DNA from: Caryophanales bacterium | GTDB lineage: Bacteria > Bacillota > Bacilli > Alicyclobacillales > SLC66 | Direction of reading: 5' to 3' | NCBI GenBank assembly: GCA_027341705.1 | Contig: DAIELO010000057.1 | Location: 1 to 7,155, forward strand | Length of the DNA: 7,155 bases | In this document: positions 7,154 to 7,155 of the stretch, in pieces | Layout: every line of letters begins with the position of its first letter | How positions within the stretch are numbered: the first letter of the stretch is position 1 | Notes under the pieces: generated by a model | Databases searched by the model: none | Told to the model about the DNA's origin: nothing | The model's input: only the letters and a program-made list of their open reading frames with translations | Position numbers and translations under genes: made by a program

Positions 7154-7155
7154 CA

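Overview
The window looks like a chromosomal segment of a moderate-GC Firmicute of the Bacilli type, possibly near Alicyclobacillaceae; that family-level placement is a guess. The evidence is strong AGGAGG-type ribosome binding sites, GTG starts, a perfect CIRCE/HrcA operator before groES, a 17-bp-spaced sigma-A promoter, and the run rex-tatA-tatC close to groES-groEL. From general knowledge, a similar neighbourhood exists in Bacillus subtilis (moaC-rex-tatAy-tatCy followed by groES-groEL).

Layout, left to right. (1) 3-398, plus strand: the C-terminal catalytic part of a tyrosine recombinase, cut by the window edge, probably the border of an integrated element. An 11-bp perfect tandem repeat covers its stop codon. 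(2) 422-2596, minus strand: the groES-groEL chaperonin operon with its promoter, CIRCE operator, both genes, an intergenic stretch with interleaved inverted repeats, and an intrinsic terminator shared with the edge of the recombinase region. (3) 2642-3685, plus strand: trpS, transcribed divergently from groES, with a short leader that leaves no room for a T-box. (4) 3709-7155, minus strand: a tightly packed run transcribed right to left: end of a probable mobA, a MoeA-like molybdopterin-binding protein, mobB, a Rex-family regulator, tatA and tatC. Starts and stops overlap at the first three junctions; the next two gaps are 42 and 5 nt, so this is probably one operon, with its promoter outside the window.

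How the genes fit together: MobA and MobB act in the guanylylation step of molybdenum cofactor maturation. Many enzymes carrying the resulting bis-MGD cofactor are folded in the cytoplasm and exported by Tat, so cofactor finishing and TatA/TatC in one transcription unit make a coherent 'build and export molybdoenzymes' module. A Rex-family regulator sits in the middle.

The most unusual point is that regulator. Its winged-helix DNA-binding half is classic Rex. Its Rossmann half aligns with B. subtilis Rex (recalled from memory) without gaps, yet it has lost the second and third glycines of GxGxxG, the acidic residue at the end of beta-2, and the TVP and NFTPAR-type segments. It may no longer sense NADH/NAD+. 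Other points of interest are an approximately 80-residue hydrophilic tail on TatC, trpS without a T-box, and possible RNA structure before groEL. No CRISPR array, tRNA, rRNA or complete insertion sequence was seen, and no gene-free stretch exceeds 300 bases.
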